Below, piece after piece: positions 1 through 8,694 of a stretch of 64,000 bases of DNA. The translations under genes were made by a program, and so were the position numbers. This DNA is from Oscillospiraceae bacterium. Lineage in GTDB: Bacteria; Bacillota; Clostridia; Oscillospirales; Acutalibacteraceae. Where the stretch lies: NCBI GenBank assembly GCA_015066205.1, contig SVOV01000003.1, positions 48,461 through 112,460 on the forward strand, given 5' to 3'. The notes below the pieces were generated by a model. The model did no database searches. It saw nothing but the letters and a program-made list of their open reading frames with translations, and was not told the DNA's origin. How positions within the stretch are numbered: the first letter of the stretch is position 1; every line of letters begins with the position of its first letter.

Positions 1-479
1 ATGTAAAACCCGGTAAGGGTGCTGCTTTTGTTCGTACAAAGATCAGAAATGTTATTCAGGGCAGCGTTGTTGAAAAGACCTTCTCCCCCACAGATAAGTT
101 CCCCACAGCTTTCGTTGAGAGAAAAGAATGTGAATATTCCTACAACGACGGAGATCTTTACTACTTTATGGATCCTGAAACATATGATATGATTCCCGTA
201 GGTGCAACAGAGCTTGACGATAACTTCAAATTCGTTAAAGAAAATATGGTTTGCCGTGTTCTTTCCTACAAGGGCAAGGTATTCGGCGTTGAACCCCCCA
301 ACTTTGTTAACCTTCAGGTTACAGAAACAGAGCCCGGCTTCAAGGGTGATACAGCAACAAATACTCTTAAGCCCGCAACTGTTGAAACAGGTGCAATGGT
401 TAAGGTTCCCCTCTTCATCGAAGAAGGCGAAATGATTCAGATTGATACACGCACAGGTGAATACCTCGGCCGTGCATAA
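1..479 (+). CDS. efp: Elongation factor P, 5'-truncated by window edge
   Basis: EF-P binds between the P and E sites of the ribosome and rescues stalling at polyproline stretches. The reading frame runs from base 3 with no start inside the window; the translation opens with [16 protein letters not shown], the loop of domain I that carries the functionally important lysine, followed by the two OB-like domains and the family-typical end [12 protein letters not shown]. Roughly the first 30 residues are missing, so the ORF-track start at 168 is internal. A CD1247-type gene follows 71 bp downstream in the same direction and the pair probably shares a transcript ending at the hairpin near 1010. The identification is secure; whether the lysine is modified cannot be read from the DNA. 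Confidence 0.96.
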   Translation, partial: VKPGKGAAFVRTKIRNVIQGSVVEKTFSPTDKFPTAFVERKECEYSYNDGDLYYFMDPETYDMIPVGATELDDNFKFVKENMVCRVLSYKGKVFGVEPPNFVNLQVTETEPGFKGDTATNTLKPATVETGAMVKVPLFIEEGEMIQIDTRTGEYLGRA

Positions 480-550
480 ACAATGAATTTTTGCGGCTGC
501 AGATTCTGCGGCCGCTTTTATTAAATACTATAATAAAGGAGTGTTCTGTT

Positions 551-991
551 ATGACAATTACAGAAAAGGTAGCATATCTCAAGGGTCTTATGGACGGACT
601 TGAAATTGATAAGTCAACAAAAGAAGGAAAGGTTCTCGCTGCTATGGCTGATGTTCTTGAAGACATCGCTCTTACAGTGGCTGACAACTGCGATCAGATA
701 GACGCTATTGACGAAGACCTTGAAAATCTTGAAGAATTCGTATATGAAGGCGACATCTTCGACGACGAAGACGATTATGACGATTTCGATGATTACTGTG
801 ACGGTGACTGCGAAGGCTGTGACGGCTGTGACGATTTCGATTATGACGAATATGAATATGAGATCGAATGCTCAAACTGCCACGAAACAATCTTCATCGA
901 CGAATCCGCTTTTGAAGAAGGAAAAACCTTCGAATGTCCCAACTGCGGAACTCTTCTCGAAGCTTACACAGAGCTCGACGACGAAGAATAA
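551..991 (+). CDS. CD1247 N-terminal domain-containing zinc-ribbon protein
   Basis: This 146-residue protein starts at the ATG preceded by AAAGGAG, not at the upstream start of the ORF track. The N-terminus (TEKVAYLKGLMDGLEID) matches my memory of the small Clostridial family named after C. difficile CD1247. It continues into a long Asp/Glu/Tyr-rich acidic stretch (about residues 60-105) and ends in a zinc ribbon built from CSNC and CPNC. The acidic middle also contains CDGDCEGCDGC, so extra metal binding is possible. Function is unknown; position directly after efp suggests a housekeeping role linked to translation, which is inference only. Confidence 0.85.
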   Translation: MTITEKVAYLKGLMDGLEIDKSTKEGKVLAAMADVLEDIALTVADNCDQIDAIDEDLENLEEFVYEGDIFDDEDDYDDFDDYCDGDCEGCDGCDDFDYDEYEYEIECSNCHETIFIDESAFEEGKTFECPNCGTLLEAYTELDDEE

Positions 992-1008
992 TCATTAAAC
1001 ACACAAAA

Positions 1009-1037
1009 AATCCCGACATTTGTCGGGATTTTTTTTA
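1009..1037 (+). terminator. Intrinsic terminator after CD1247-like gene
   Basis: TCCCGACA/TGTCGGGA forms a tight hairpin followed directly by eight T residues. It lies 18 bp after the stop codon and closes the efp transcript. Confidence 0.92.
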
Positions 1038-1040
1038 TAT

Positions 1041-1138
1041 ATAGGAAATTGCTCGCATTGTGAGAAATTTCCCTTATATCAAAAAACACCTTTTCGCCCC
1101 CAAGACCCGGGGCCGGGGGGTTGAAGCATAATGCTTTT
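1041..1138 (-). repeat. Dispersed 3'-UTR repeat, copy 1
   Basis: Read on the minus strand this roughly 100-bp block begins right after the stop of the 1139-2260 gene and aligns nearly without gaps to the block at 22537-22640, which follows the stop of cysS in the same gene-relative orientation. The shared core GGGGCGAAAAGGTGTTTTTT continues unchanged into GATATAAG; a downstream hairpin (CTC/GAG arms around ACAAT) is kept with substitutions, and the GC-rich 5' part diverges. It could be a REP-like element or a structured 3'-UTR. Confidence 0.75.
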
Positions 1139-2260
1139 TTATTTTTCTTCTGCTGTTCTTTCCGCAAGCTCCACAAGATCGATTTCCGCAGCAATATTTG
1201 CAGGATAAGGCTCATTTTTCAAACAACGGGCGAATCGCTCCCGAAATTCAGACGCTTTTTTTATATCCTTATAGTATAAAAGCGCAAGTGCAAATTCAAG
1301 ACGAATCACCGTAATGAAATCTCTGTTCTGCGACATAAACATACGGATATCATCATTCAGCAAAGCTTCTGCTTCAGAAGAATTGACGGTTTTATTAATC
1401 AGCGTTATATAAATCTTTTCAAGAACCGCGGATTTTTTCTTAAAATCTGAAATCGCACATTTGTCACTTATCATAAAATCGATAAGCCTGTCTGCTTCTT
1501 CAAAGCTTCCCTCATCAAGAAGACGGTTCATTCTGAGCCAGGCAATTTCAGCAGCAACAGGATTACTCATATATCCTTCCGCAGGAAGAGAAAACAGTTC
1601 ATCCGGCTGCTCGCGGAGTCTGGTTCCTTTCAGCAGTCCGGCATAAGCCATACTTGATTGCCAATAGGCCCGGCGAAGCTCAATACTGTTTTTAAGAGTG
1701 CTGATTCTTTTAAGCACGCCGATGCTTTTTTTGTCAACAGGAAGCAGGTACAGCACGACGTGACTGAAAAACCATATAAAAACACAAAACCAATATAATG
1801 CCGGCAAAGGTATGTCTGATAAAAAGTAAAACAGAACAAAAAAGAAAGTAATTAATGACACTATACTGAAAGCAATAACTGCACCCGCATTATACAGCGC
1901 AAAAGGAAATTTTCCGTCAGAAAACTCAGGCGGACTCATATTGACAAAAATTCCGTGTCTGCCTTTATATTTGCGGATTGAAAATTTTCCGTTTTTACAC
2001 CTAAAAACGAAGCCGTGCACTTCAACCGAAATAAGCTCATATCCGCTTATTTTCCCGCAGATAAAATAACCTGCGAAATGCGCAAAATATGTGCCGAGCA
2101 TAGACAAAAAAAGAATTGCGGCGCAAATCAATAATTGATACTCCATATCTGAAAACAGATAATAATCGTATACACCGTACTCTTTATAAAAACATATATG
2201 AGCAAAAACTACTATTGATGCCGCCATCAGCATTGTGGCAGTTATCCGGCGTGTTTGCAT
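1139..2260 (-). CDS. Membrane protein, degenerate M50 (site-2-protease-like) homologue
   Basis: This 373-residue protein starts after AAGGAGG with 9-nt spacing. It has hydrophobic segments around residues 8-25, 42-70, 128-150 and 153-172, followed by a soluble helical C-terminal half that looks TPR-like. The stretch HFAGYFICGKISGYELIS occupies the place of the HELGHxxxGxxxGYxxxS zinc motif of M50-type membrane proteases, and VNMSPPEFSDGKFPFALYN matches the second conserved region of those proteins. The catalytic Glu and second His are replaced by Phe and Tyr, so it is probably not a protease. It is the last gene of the PadR-led set, 53 bp after the 2314-2847 gene. Confidence 0.7.
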   Translation of the reverse strand: MQTRRITATMLMAASIVVFAHICFYKEYGVYDYYLFSDMEYQLLICAAILFLSMLGTYFAHFAGYFICGKISGYELISVEVHGFVFRCKNGKFSIRKYKGRHGIFVNMSPPEFSDGKFPFALYNAGAVIAFSIVSLITFFFVLFYFLSDIPLPALYWFCVFIWFFSHVVLYLLPVDKKSIGVLKRISTLKNSIELRRAYWQSSMAYAGLLKGTRLREQPDELFSLPAEGYMSNPVAAEIAWLRMNRLLDEGSFEEADRLIDFMISDKCAISDFKKKSAVLEKIYITLINKTVNSSEAEALLNDDIRMFMSQNRDFITVIRLEFALALLYYKDIKKASEFRERFARCLKNEPYPANIAAEIDLVELAERTAEEK

Positions 2261-2313
2261 ACAAACAAACCTCCTTCTTCTGTTTTTATGTTATCACACC
2301 CCTCATTAAGCAG

Positions 2314-2847
2314 TCAACTGTTTATTACTGTTGCTTTTTGTCTGTTTTTCTTAATACTTGCAGCAACAATGCCCCCTATGGGAGCCATAGCGGCAATTAT
2401 CATATATAAAATATAGAAAAAATCTAAAGATCTGTTATTTACATCAAGCACCGCAAAAGCAATATCAGCACCATAAACAACAGCACCCATAAACGGCACG
2501 GACAATATACCGCTTGCAGCAGCAAGGGTATCAAAGCTCTCAATGCCGGTAGAATTCTCAAGACTGCTTAAAATCACCGAAAAAATCAAAGCCAGAATCG
2601 GAATCAGAAGCACCGCCGTATACGAACTGAAAAAAACCTTTTTCCCGTTTTTTGCCGTCTTAATACCTGTAAACACACAAGAAAGCCACATAACAGCAGG
2701 GAAAAATATGGAAAGAGCAGAAACATATCCGAATTCAATGCCGTCTCCAAAGGTAGGTAAAAATCCCGACATCAGAATTCCTGTTCCCCACAGCAGAATG
2801 CCAAAGAACGAGCCTGAAAAAAACTGACCGGTTTTAGTAGCACCCAT
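2314..2847 (-). CDS. Uncharacterised polytopic membrane protein
   Basis: I choose the ATG at 2847 because GGGAGGTG lies six bases before it; the longer track ORF begins inside the preceding gene. The 177-residue product has four or five hydrophobic spans (about 10-30, 40-60, 75-95, 112-135, 150-170) and little soluble sequence. I recognise no family. It sits 13 bp downstream of the HAAS-type gene and upstream of the M50-like gene in a PadR-headed operon, so a role in the envelope response controlled by that operon is plausible but unproven. Confidence 0.75.
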   Translation of the reverse strand: MGATKTGQFFSGSFFGILLWGTGILMSGFLPTFGDGIEFGYVSALSIFFPAVMWLSCVFTGIKTAKNGKKVFFSSYTAVLLIPILALIFSVILSSLENSTGIESFDTLAAASGILSVPFMGAVVYGADIAFAVLDVNNRSLDFFYILYMIIAAMAPIGGIVAASIKKNRQKATVINS

Positions 2848-2860
2848 AAAAAACACCTCC

Positions 2861-4333
2861 CTATTTTTCAGGGTTAAGTCCCAGCTCCTTATAATCATAA
2901 GTCATATCCTTACCAAAGCCTGTAATCTCGGAAAACATCAGCTTTCCGTCAGTAAAGCAAAGGCTCGTATAAATATCAGCATTTATTGAATAATCACTCC
3001 TGCTTTCATATGACGAAGCAAAATTCAACACTTCCGTATCACTTTCAAAATCAAAATAAGCTGTCTCAAGGAAAGCTACACGCGACGGGAATTTCTTCAG
3101 AACATCCGCTCTTACATCTCCGTTTTTAAGAGAGATATAGTTTTCATAGCATTCAGCCGTATCCTCATTTCTCCAGATACCGAGAGCCAGAGTTCTGTTA
3201 TTATACAGATAAACCTGTTTGAAGCTCAGCTTGTTATCCGAAAAAGCAACAATAATAACTGTATCATTATACAGGTCTCTGAAGGCATAAGAAGTATCTT
3301 CAAGCACATAGACCTTTGAAGCTTCCTTTGAATATCCCGGTTCAAGTTCGGGAAGATAATATGCACCGTCAGGCTTCGGGTACTCCTTAAAGCCGTATTT
3401 TCTCAAAACTACCCATGTGTCGGTTACACTCATCCCGCCTTCAAGCTCTTCATATGCATCTCTTCCTTTTTTACCGTCGATTATTCTTGTAATACTTCCG
3501 ATCATCATATTGTTATTCATAAATGAGTATTCCCGTGAGGTAAAATAAAAAAGAACGGAAGAAGAAATAACGAGGGAAAATATCAGTACAAAATACATTA
3601 TCAAAGGCTTTTTTCTTCTTATTTTTTTCGAATTCTTTTTTCTTTTGGATTCCGTAAAAACCCTTACAGTCACAACAAGCCCCCAAATAAACAGTGACAG
3701 CATTATTATAACGGTCAGATAAAATCCGCCTATATCAACAGCAGATTCGGCGTCGGAAATTATACGCTCCGAGTAAGGTGCATTCTCGGGAATTTTCAGA
3801 AGCGCACAGACCATCACAATTATACCTATGGATACGCTCTGAAAGATTCCGCTGGTAAAAATCAAGGTTATAAGATTCAGAGCCATATAAACAGTTACCG
3901 ACAAAAGAAGATATGCATTTTTCCGTCTGTATCCGTATATATACATAAGAATTATACTGCCCGTAAATGCAGCACTTATAAAATAATGGTAAACCGTGGG
4001 GTAATCTGATGTATTATCCGCAGAAAAAAGAATGAATCCTGTAAAAAATGCAAAAACGCATACAGCCGATAACAATAAAAAAGCGATTATGCCGGGAAGC
4101 CTTTCAAATCTGTATATTTTTCCGAAAGACTGTCTGATAGCATAAGGCTCACCCATGCTTTTTACAGCTTCAGAGATACTCTCTTCCTCACTCATTCCAG
4201 AAGCAACAAAAAAGTCTGTTTTTTCATATATGTGCGAAAGCAATTCCTTTTTTAAGTCCTCCCGTCTGTAACGCGGAAGTCCTTTCGGGAAACATTTTTT
4301 AATAAAGCTATCAATCTCTTCATGTAGCTGCAT
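2861..4333 (-). CDS. HAAS/permease-prefix-domain membrane protein
   Basis: The first 80 or so residues (EIDSFIKKCFPKGLPRYRREDLKKELLSHIYEK ... SISEAVKSMGEP, seen in parts) fit the helical HAAS/permease-prefix domain that accompanies PadR regulators and links them to membrane targets. Five to seven hydrophobic segments follow, then a basic loop (SKRKKNSKKIRRKKP), another span, and a roughly 220-residue extracytoplasmic C-terminal domain of no recognised family. The gene overlaps padR by 14 bp and uses GGGGGGTG as its ribosome binding site, which indicates translational coupling. PadR probably represses this gene together with itself. Confidence 0.8.
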   Translation of the reverse strand: MQLHEEIDSFIKKCFPKGLPRYRREDLKKELLSHIYEKTDFFVASGMSEEESISEAVKSMGEPYAIRQSFGKIYRFERLPGIIAFLLLSAVCVFAFFTGFILFSADNTSDYPTVYHYFISAAFTGSIILMYIYGYRRKNAYLLLSVTVYMALNLITLIFTSGIFQSVSIGIIVMVCALLKIPENAPYSERIISDAESAVDIGGFYLTVIIMLSLFIWGLVVTVRVFTESKRKKNSKKIRRKKPLIMYFVLIFSLVISSSVLFYFTSREYSFMNNNMMIGSITRIIDGKKGRDAYEELEGGMSVTDTWVVLRKYGFKEYPKPDGAYYLPELEPGYSKEASKVYVLEDTSYAFRDLYNDTVIIVAFSDNKLSFKQVYLYNNRTLALGIWRNEDTAECYENYISLKNGDVRADVLKKFPSRVAFLETAYFDFESDTEVLNFASSYESRSDYSINADIYTSLCFTDGKLMFSEITGFGKDMTYDYKELGLNPEK

Positions 4334-4667
4334 TCAAAGCACCCCCCATGAGAACTGCATTAACAGCCCCAACATATTCCTCCCATTCTTTTTTTGATTC
4401 ACTCAAAAGCTTAATCCCTTTATCTGTGATATGATAATATTTTCTCATACGGGAAGCTTCAATAGCATTCCAATAAGAGGTTACCATACCGTCCTTTTCA
4501 AGAGCATGAAGTATGGGATACAGTGTCCCTTCGTTAAATTTGAATACACCTGAAGACAGCCCTTCCAGATAGCTCATCATCTGATACCCGTATAGGTCCT
4601 GTTTTTCAAGCACCGACAAAACCATAAGTGAAACACTGCCCTTACTGACATCTTTCTTTAATTTCAT
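4320..4667 (-). CDS. PadR family transcriptional regulator
   Basis: This 115-residue winged-helix protein carries the PadR hallmarks LVLSVLEKQDLYGYQMM, the recognition region EGTLYPILHALEKDGMV and the wing-side KYYHITDKGIKLL. Members of this family bind operators in or near their own promoter and respond to small hydrophobic compounds or, when partnered with HAAS proteins, to membrane events. It is the promoter-proximal gene of the operon running to 1139 and overlaps the HAAS gene. The start has only a weak GGGATG ribosome binding site. Confidence 0.93.
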   Translation of the reverse strand: MKLKKDVSKGSVSLMVLSVLEKQDLYGYQMMSYLEGLSSGVFKFNEGTLYPILHALEKDGMVTSYWNAIEASRMRKYYHITDKGIKLLSESKKEWEEYVGAVNAVLMGGALNAAT

Positions 4668-4743
4668 AATAAATCATCCCTTCAAAATAATTTTATATAA
4701 CAAGCAATATGCCTGTAATAAACAAAAACAAAACACCGCGTCC

Positions 4744-5040
4744 ACAAACCCTCGATTACCGAGGTATCTTTATCAAAAAGCTACCATCTCAAGTCAATCA
4801 TCTGATAATATCATCAGCATAACAGATACAGATACAAACCCTCGATTATCGAGGTATCTTTGTCAAAAAGCTGCCATCTCAAATCAATCATCTGATAATA
4901 TCATCAGCATAACAGATACAGATACAAACCCTCGATTATCGAGGTATCTTTGTCAAAAAGCTGCCATCTCAAATCAATCATCTGATAATATCGTCAGTAT
5001 AACAGATGCAGATACAAGACCTCGATTACCGAGGTATCTA
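4744..5040. repeat. 90-bp tandem repeat, 3.3 copies
   Basis: Three full units start at 4744, 4834 and 4924 and a fourth partial unit at 5014, each beginning ACAAACCCTCGATTAYCGAG. Every unit contains the small hairpin CCTCG/CGAGG and a near-palindrome TGATAATATCATCA. Units two and three are almost identical while the outer ones have diverged, as expected for unequal exchange. No gene lies in this stretch. Iteron-like or nucleoid-associated roles are possible but nothing in view supports one. Confidence 0.93.
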
Positions 5041-5184
5041 AAAAATACAGCAACGGAAAAACTTACTTTTAAATATAATTTGCATAACTGAAACGATTAC
5101 AAATCCTCGGTTAGCAATGTTTTATTGCTACGGTGCAAAAAGAAAATTGCGATATGCAATTATTTCATTTATGCGTTATTGTCC

Positions 5185-5398
5185 GGGCTTTGTTATCGCA
5201 GGGATTTGTTATCGACGGGGCTTTGTTATCGACGGGTCTTTGTTATCGGTGGGGCCTTGCTATCACTGGGGCTTTGTTATCGGCGGGGCTTTGCTATCAC
5301 CAGGTCTTTGCTATCACCGGGGCTTTGTTATCGGCGGGGCTTTGCTATCACCAGGTCTTTGCTATCACCGGGGCTTTGTTATCACCGGGGCTGCTAAA
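5185..5398. repeat. 17-bp minisatellite, about 12.5 copies
   Basis: TTTGYTATC anchors recur at 5205, 5222, 5239, 5256, 5273, 5290, 5307, 5324, 5341, 5358 and 5375, a 17-bp period; the consensus is GGGGCTTTGTTATCRNC. A 51-bp higher-order unit (three 17-mers) is duplicated at 5280-5330 and 5331-5381. Because 17 is not divisible by three, all three forward frames read a 17-residue repeat, which explains the overlapping ORFs at 5117, 5125 and 5133. Those ORFs lack ribosome binding sites and are not called. Confidence 0.93.
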
Positions 5399-5440
5399 AC
5401 TCTTTACTTTTTGATATACCTTGTATCTCTATGTATATAT

Positions 5441-6031
5441 TAACTCAAGAAACTGCACTGTTTCAAGATGCAAAGTTAACAAAAAGAATCGGCTGTTTTG
5501 TCGCTTTTTCACAAGCAATAATATGTGTTTTCTTTCCTACGCAAAACTGTATATAGTTTTTTTACCGGTCCATTAATTCTTTCCGACCATATTGTATAGT
5601 CTATTATCAACACCGATTCAACGGTAAACGGAAGTATTAGTTATGTCTATTAAAGCAAAAAAGAGCTATGGCAACATAGCCGCCAACGGACAGGAGTAAT
5701 CATAGGGAACAGACATTACATATCGGTCAGACGGCAGATTCGATTATAATATTACATCACTTGCTGCAAGCTTTTCCCTTTGCTCTTTTTGCAAATTCAA
5801 GGAAGCCTGCCTTCGCTTTATGAGATTTTGAAAAAACGGATATAATCTGAACGGGAGCTGACTATATAAAATCTGTGCGTTACCGTTTCCGGCACACCTG
5901 TGTGATGTAAAAAGGTAAAGAAAACATAATAAGAAAAGTGAATGGGGCATTTCGGTATTAGTTACAAAAGTTCCCCACTTAAAACAAAAAACAACTTAAA
6001 GCATAAGAGTCATACTCTAAAGGACAGTAAA
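5441..6031. other. Gene-free stretch between repeats and aldo/keto reductase
   Basis: I see no convincing gene here. ORFs at 5744-5950 (minus) and 5942-6175 (plus) have biased, unconserved-looking sequence and no good ribosome binding sites. The region is AT-rich and may be decayed sequence. Confidence 0.5.
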
Positions 6032-6060
6032 AGCGCTGTGCAGAAGATTTCTACACAGCT
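6032..6060 (-). terminator. Possible terminator for the aldo/keto reductase
   Basis: On the minus strand CTGTGTAGAA and TTCTGCACAG pair with one mismatch around a three-base loop, followed by GCGCTTTTAC. It lies about 125 bp after the reductase stop. The T-run is short, so the call is tentative. A second strong hairpin (GACATTT/AAATGTC) lies at 6086-6115. Confidence 0.4.
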
Positions 6061-6184
6061 CGTAATTTTGTCTTATACCGTAACAAGCAGGACATTTTGG
6101 TGCCCAAATGTCACTTGTAAGAGAAAGCTGAAACCGTTCGATAAATCAGAATCTATAAAACTGAAATTGTCATAAAAATGCATA

Positions 6185-7291
6185 TTATCGATTATGGAAA
6201 TACTGTTCAATTTCCGCCATTCTGCTTTCTTGCTTTACACCGAAGGGGCAGCGGCTTTCACAATGCCCGCACTTGAGGCAGGCATCAGCTTTTACTGATA
6301 ACTTTGTATAATGGTTTGCGGCAATACTGTCACCTGCAAGAGCAAGATCATAATACTTATTTACAAGACCGATGTCTATTCCTGCAGGGCAAGGCTGACA
6401 ATGGTTGCAATAAACGCAAGTGCCTGAAATAGTATCCACTGTAAATGTGCCGATAGCAGAATAATCCTTTTCTTCATCGCGTGCCGTAAGAAATTTAAGT
6501 AATGTATCAAGATGTTCCATCGTCTGCACACCGGGAACAACAGTCAGAACCCCCGGACTGTCAATGGCATACTGCAGACATTGTGTATGAGTAAGTGCCA
6601 CACCGAAGGGGGACTGTTCATCAGACAGAAGCTGCCCTGCGAAAAACGGCTTCATAACGCTGATGCCGATTCCTTCACATTCACAGCGTTTGAACAAATC
6701 GAAGCGTTCCTTTACACTTCCGATACCGTAATCATCACCCTTCTCAAGGTCATAAGCAGGGTTTATTGAAAACATCATCATATCAACAAGTCCCGTATCA
6801 ATGATTCTGTTTGAAACACTCGGCGTATGTGAAGAAAATCCGATATGTCGGACAACACCTTGCTCTTTTAATTCTTTCAGGTAATCGCGAACACCAATTT
6901 CACACAGTGTGTTAAAATCTTCATCTTCATCAACACAGTGTAAAAAACCAAAATCAACATAATCAGTACCGAGAGCCTCAAGCTCCCACAAAAAAGTCTT
7001 TTTTATTGTTTCAAAATCACGGCACCAACCGTATTCTCCGTTTTCATCATATACCGCACCGAAATGTACCTGTAAAAACACTTTGTCACGACAATTACGA
7101 ATGGCTCTGCCGATAGGAGCATATGATGCACCTGCCGTGCAAAGATCGAAAAAATTAATTCCGTTGTCTATGGCTTTGCGGATGATTGCTTCAATCTCAT
7201 CAGGCGGTGTCTTTCCTATACCGCCCATACCAAGACCAAGTACGCTGTATTTTTCGTTTTCATTTCCGTGAGGAAGCTGTCTGTATTCCAT
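6185..7291 (-). CDS. Aldo/keto reductase with C-terminal 2[4Fe-4S] domain
   Basis: This 368-residue protein combines an aldo/keto reductase TIM barrel with a ferredoxin-like tail whose two cysteine sets are CVYCNHCQPCP and CLKCGHCESRCP, each with the spacing of a 4Fe-4S cluster. The barrel start MGGIGKTPPDEIEAIIRKA and NFFDLCTAG are family-like, but the usual catalytic lysine strand reads VFLQVHFG, as in the Fe-S subgroup I remember, so chemistry may differ from classical NADPH-linked AKRs. I start at the ATG preceded by AGAGGTG; the upstream TTG of the track is less likely. The gene is monocistronic; a palindromic site covers its likely promoter. Confidence 0.9.
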   Translation of the reverse strand: MEYRQLPHGNENEKYSVLGLGMGGIGKTPPDEIEAIIRKAIDNGINFFDLCTAGASYAPIGRAIRNCRDKVFLQVHFGAVYDENGEYGWCRDFETIKKTFLWELEALGTDYVDFGFLHCVDEDEDFNTLCEIGVRDYLKELKEQGVVRHIGFSSHTPSVSNRIIDTGLVDMMMFSINPAYDLEKGDDYGIGSVKERFDLFKRCECEGIGISVMKPFFAGQLLSDEQSPFGVALTHTQCLQYAIDSPGVLTVVPGVQTMEHLDTLLKFLTARDEEKDYSAIGTFTVDTISGTCVYCNHCQPCPAGIDIGLVNKYYDLALAGDSIAANHYTKLSVKADACLKCGHCESRCPFGVKQESRMAEIEQYFHNR

Positions 7292-7322
7292 ATTGCACCT
7301 CTGCAATTTCTTATTTATCGGT

Positions 7323-7355
7323 TAGTTGTATTATATTACAACTTGACTAACAAAG
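7323..7355 (-). promoter_or_regulatory. Palindrome over probable promoter of the Fe-S reductase
   Basis: TTGTA-TTATAT-TACAA is a perfect inverted repeat within a wider GTTAG...CTAAC frame, about 35-60 bp before the start codon. Its minus strand contains TATAAT. This is a plausible operator, for example for a MerR- or TetR-type regulator, but no regulator gene is adjacent. Confidence 0.4.
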
Positions 7356-7555
7356 AAACAAAATATTAAAATCACCCACAGTTTAAAAACTACGGATATT
7401 TTCGTATCTTGTTATACTGTTCTTAAGTGTACATCTCGTATTAAAACAGAGCTTTTTGTTTTATTATCCCCCTCAAGCCCTCGGAGCACCCTTTTTCCTT
7501 GTCAGGTGCACAGAAATAAGAATAAAAACTCATTTTGTCAAATCTGCGTATTTTT

Positions 7556-8689
7556 TTACAGCCAAAAACTTTTCCGTAATTCTTTCTGTTTTTCCACTGC
7601 AATAAAGGGGACTGTCATTTCCTCTTCGGTGAGTCCCGCGTGAATTCCCTTGAAAATACGCTCTTCTCTTTTTAAGAACAAGGACTTATTACCCGTTGCG
7701 ACAGCAAAAAAGCTTCCTATAAATTCATCGGTCTTTTTATTCATAACACCTTTTCCGAAAAGGCCCTCGGAGAATGCCTCTTCTTTTGTAAACAGACGGA
7801 AGCTGTCACCTGCAATACGGGTAAATTCTTTTCTGAATTCATTTTCCTTCCCGTCCTTTACAAAAAGGCTGAGAGCTCTCGGCTCGACCGACGGAGTTCT
7901 TTCAAGCATTGAAGAAAGCTCGGGATAATCCTCGAGATACAGATTCTCACCGTCTGTTTGTCCGTGGTCGGCTGTTATTATCACAAGTGTGTTTTTAAGC
8001 TTTTTGCAAAGCCTTTCGACTTCCCTGCTAATTTCAAGGATCTGTTCGTGCACCTGCTCACTTTTCACTCCGAAATCGTGCATAGCCGTATCAGGCTGAT
8101 GCCAGTAGGTATAAATATACTTTTCCTTACGCTTTTCGGAAAGGCGTTTTACAGTCCTACATATATGCTTTACGCTTTTTGAATGAAACTGTGAAAAAGG
8201 GGAAACACAGTAGGCACTCCCCTTGCCGTTAATTTCTTCAATTCTCGTAAATATGCTTTTCACGGGAATAAAACGATCTGCGACATTGTAGTCTGCGGCT
8301 TTTTCCCTGCTTACCTGCTCGGTGTTTCTGAAAACAGCAACGGTCTTATCAATTTCCTTGAAATACAGATCCCAGCCAAGCCACGCAGATTCAAGGGGAG
8401 AAAGTCCGCTTGTGATACTTGTTGTAGCGGCAACTGTGGTCGAGGGGAAAACGGAAGAAACGGGGCAAATGAGATTTTTTCTCAGGAAATCATTTTCCCC
8501 GAGATGCTCTTCAAGAGCTGAAACGCCAAGTCCGTCAAAGAGCATAACCACTACATTTTTATAATTTTTTTCAAGAAGCTTATCAAATTCGGGAAGCGTT
8601 TCGTGAGGGCAGTCGGACACTCCGAAATGCTTTAACACAGATGACGCCACTGACAGAATACTTCTTTCATATTCGGGATATTTTATCAT
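7556..8689 (-). CDS. Alkaline phosphatase superfamily nucleotide pyrophosphatase/phosphodiesterase-like enzyme
   Basis: The 377-residue protein has the metal-binding and catalytic pattern of the type I phosphodiesterase/nucleotide pyrophosphatase branch: the first Asp in MLFDGLG, the nucleophile Thr in FPSTTVAATTS, DTAMHDFG, TADHGQ and a late histidine in GIHAGLTEEE. It has no signal peptide and should be cytoplasmic. It follows the 8695 methyltransferase by five bases, so the two are co-transcribed and likely translationally linked. The substrate cannot be told from sequence; phosphodiesters, nucleotide sugars or phosphonates are options. Confidence 0.87.
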   Translation of the reverse strand: MIKYPEYERSILSVASSVLKHFGVSDCPHETLPEFDKLLEKNYKNVVVMLFDGLGVSALEEHLGENDFLRKNLICPVSSVFPSTTVAATTSITSGLSPLESAWLGWDLYFKEIDKTVAVFRNTEQVSREKAADYNVADRFIPVKSIFTRIEEINGKGSAYCVSPFSQFHSKSVKHICRTVKRLSEKRKEKYIYTYWHQPDTAMHDFGVKSEQVHEQILEISREVERLCKKLKNTLVIITADHGQTDGENLYLEDYPELSSMLERTPSVEPRALSLFVKDGKENEFRKEFTRIAGDSFRLFTKEEAFSEGLFGKGVMNKKTDEFIGSFFAVATGNKSLFLKREERIFKGIHAGLTEEEMTVPFIAVEKQKELRKSFWL

Positions 8690-8694
8690 TACAT

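Noticed and set aside
4744-5040. Possible CRISPR array
   Set aside because: The whole 90-bp unit is repeated, with no unique spacers between short repeats and no cas genes nearby; it is a plain tandem duplication.
5117-5443. Three overlapping ORFs of 90-108 aa on the plus strand
   Set aside because: They are the three frames of the 17-bp minisatellite, lack ribosome binding sites and would be mutually exclusive.
5643-5699. 18-codon ORF MSIKAKKSYGNIAANGQE
   Set aside because: Only a weak binding site and no promoter or linked gene; kept out for lack of support.
5942-6175. ORF of 77 aa with a CPNVTC motif
   Set aside because: Overlaps two strong hairpins, has no binding site and no recognisable domain.
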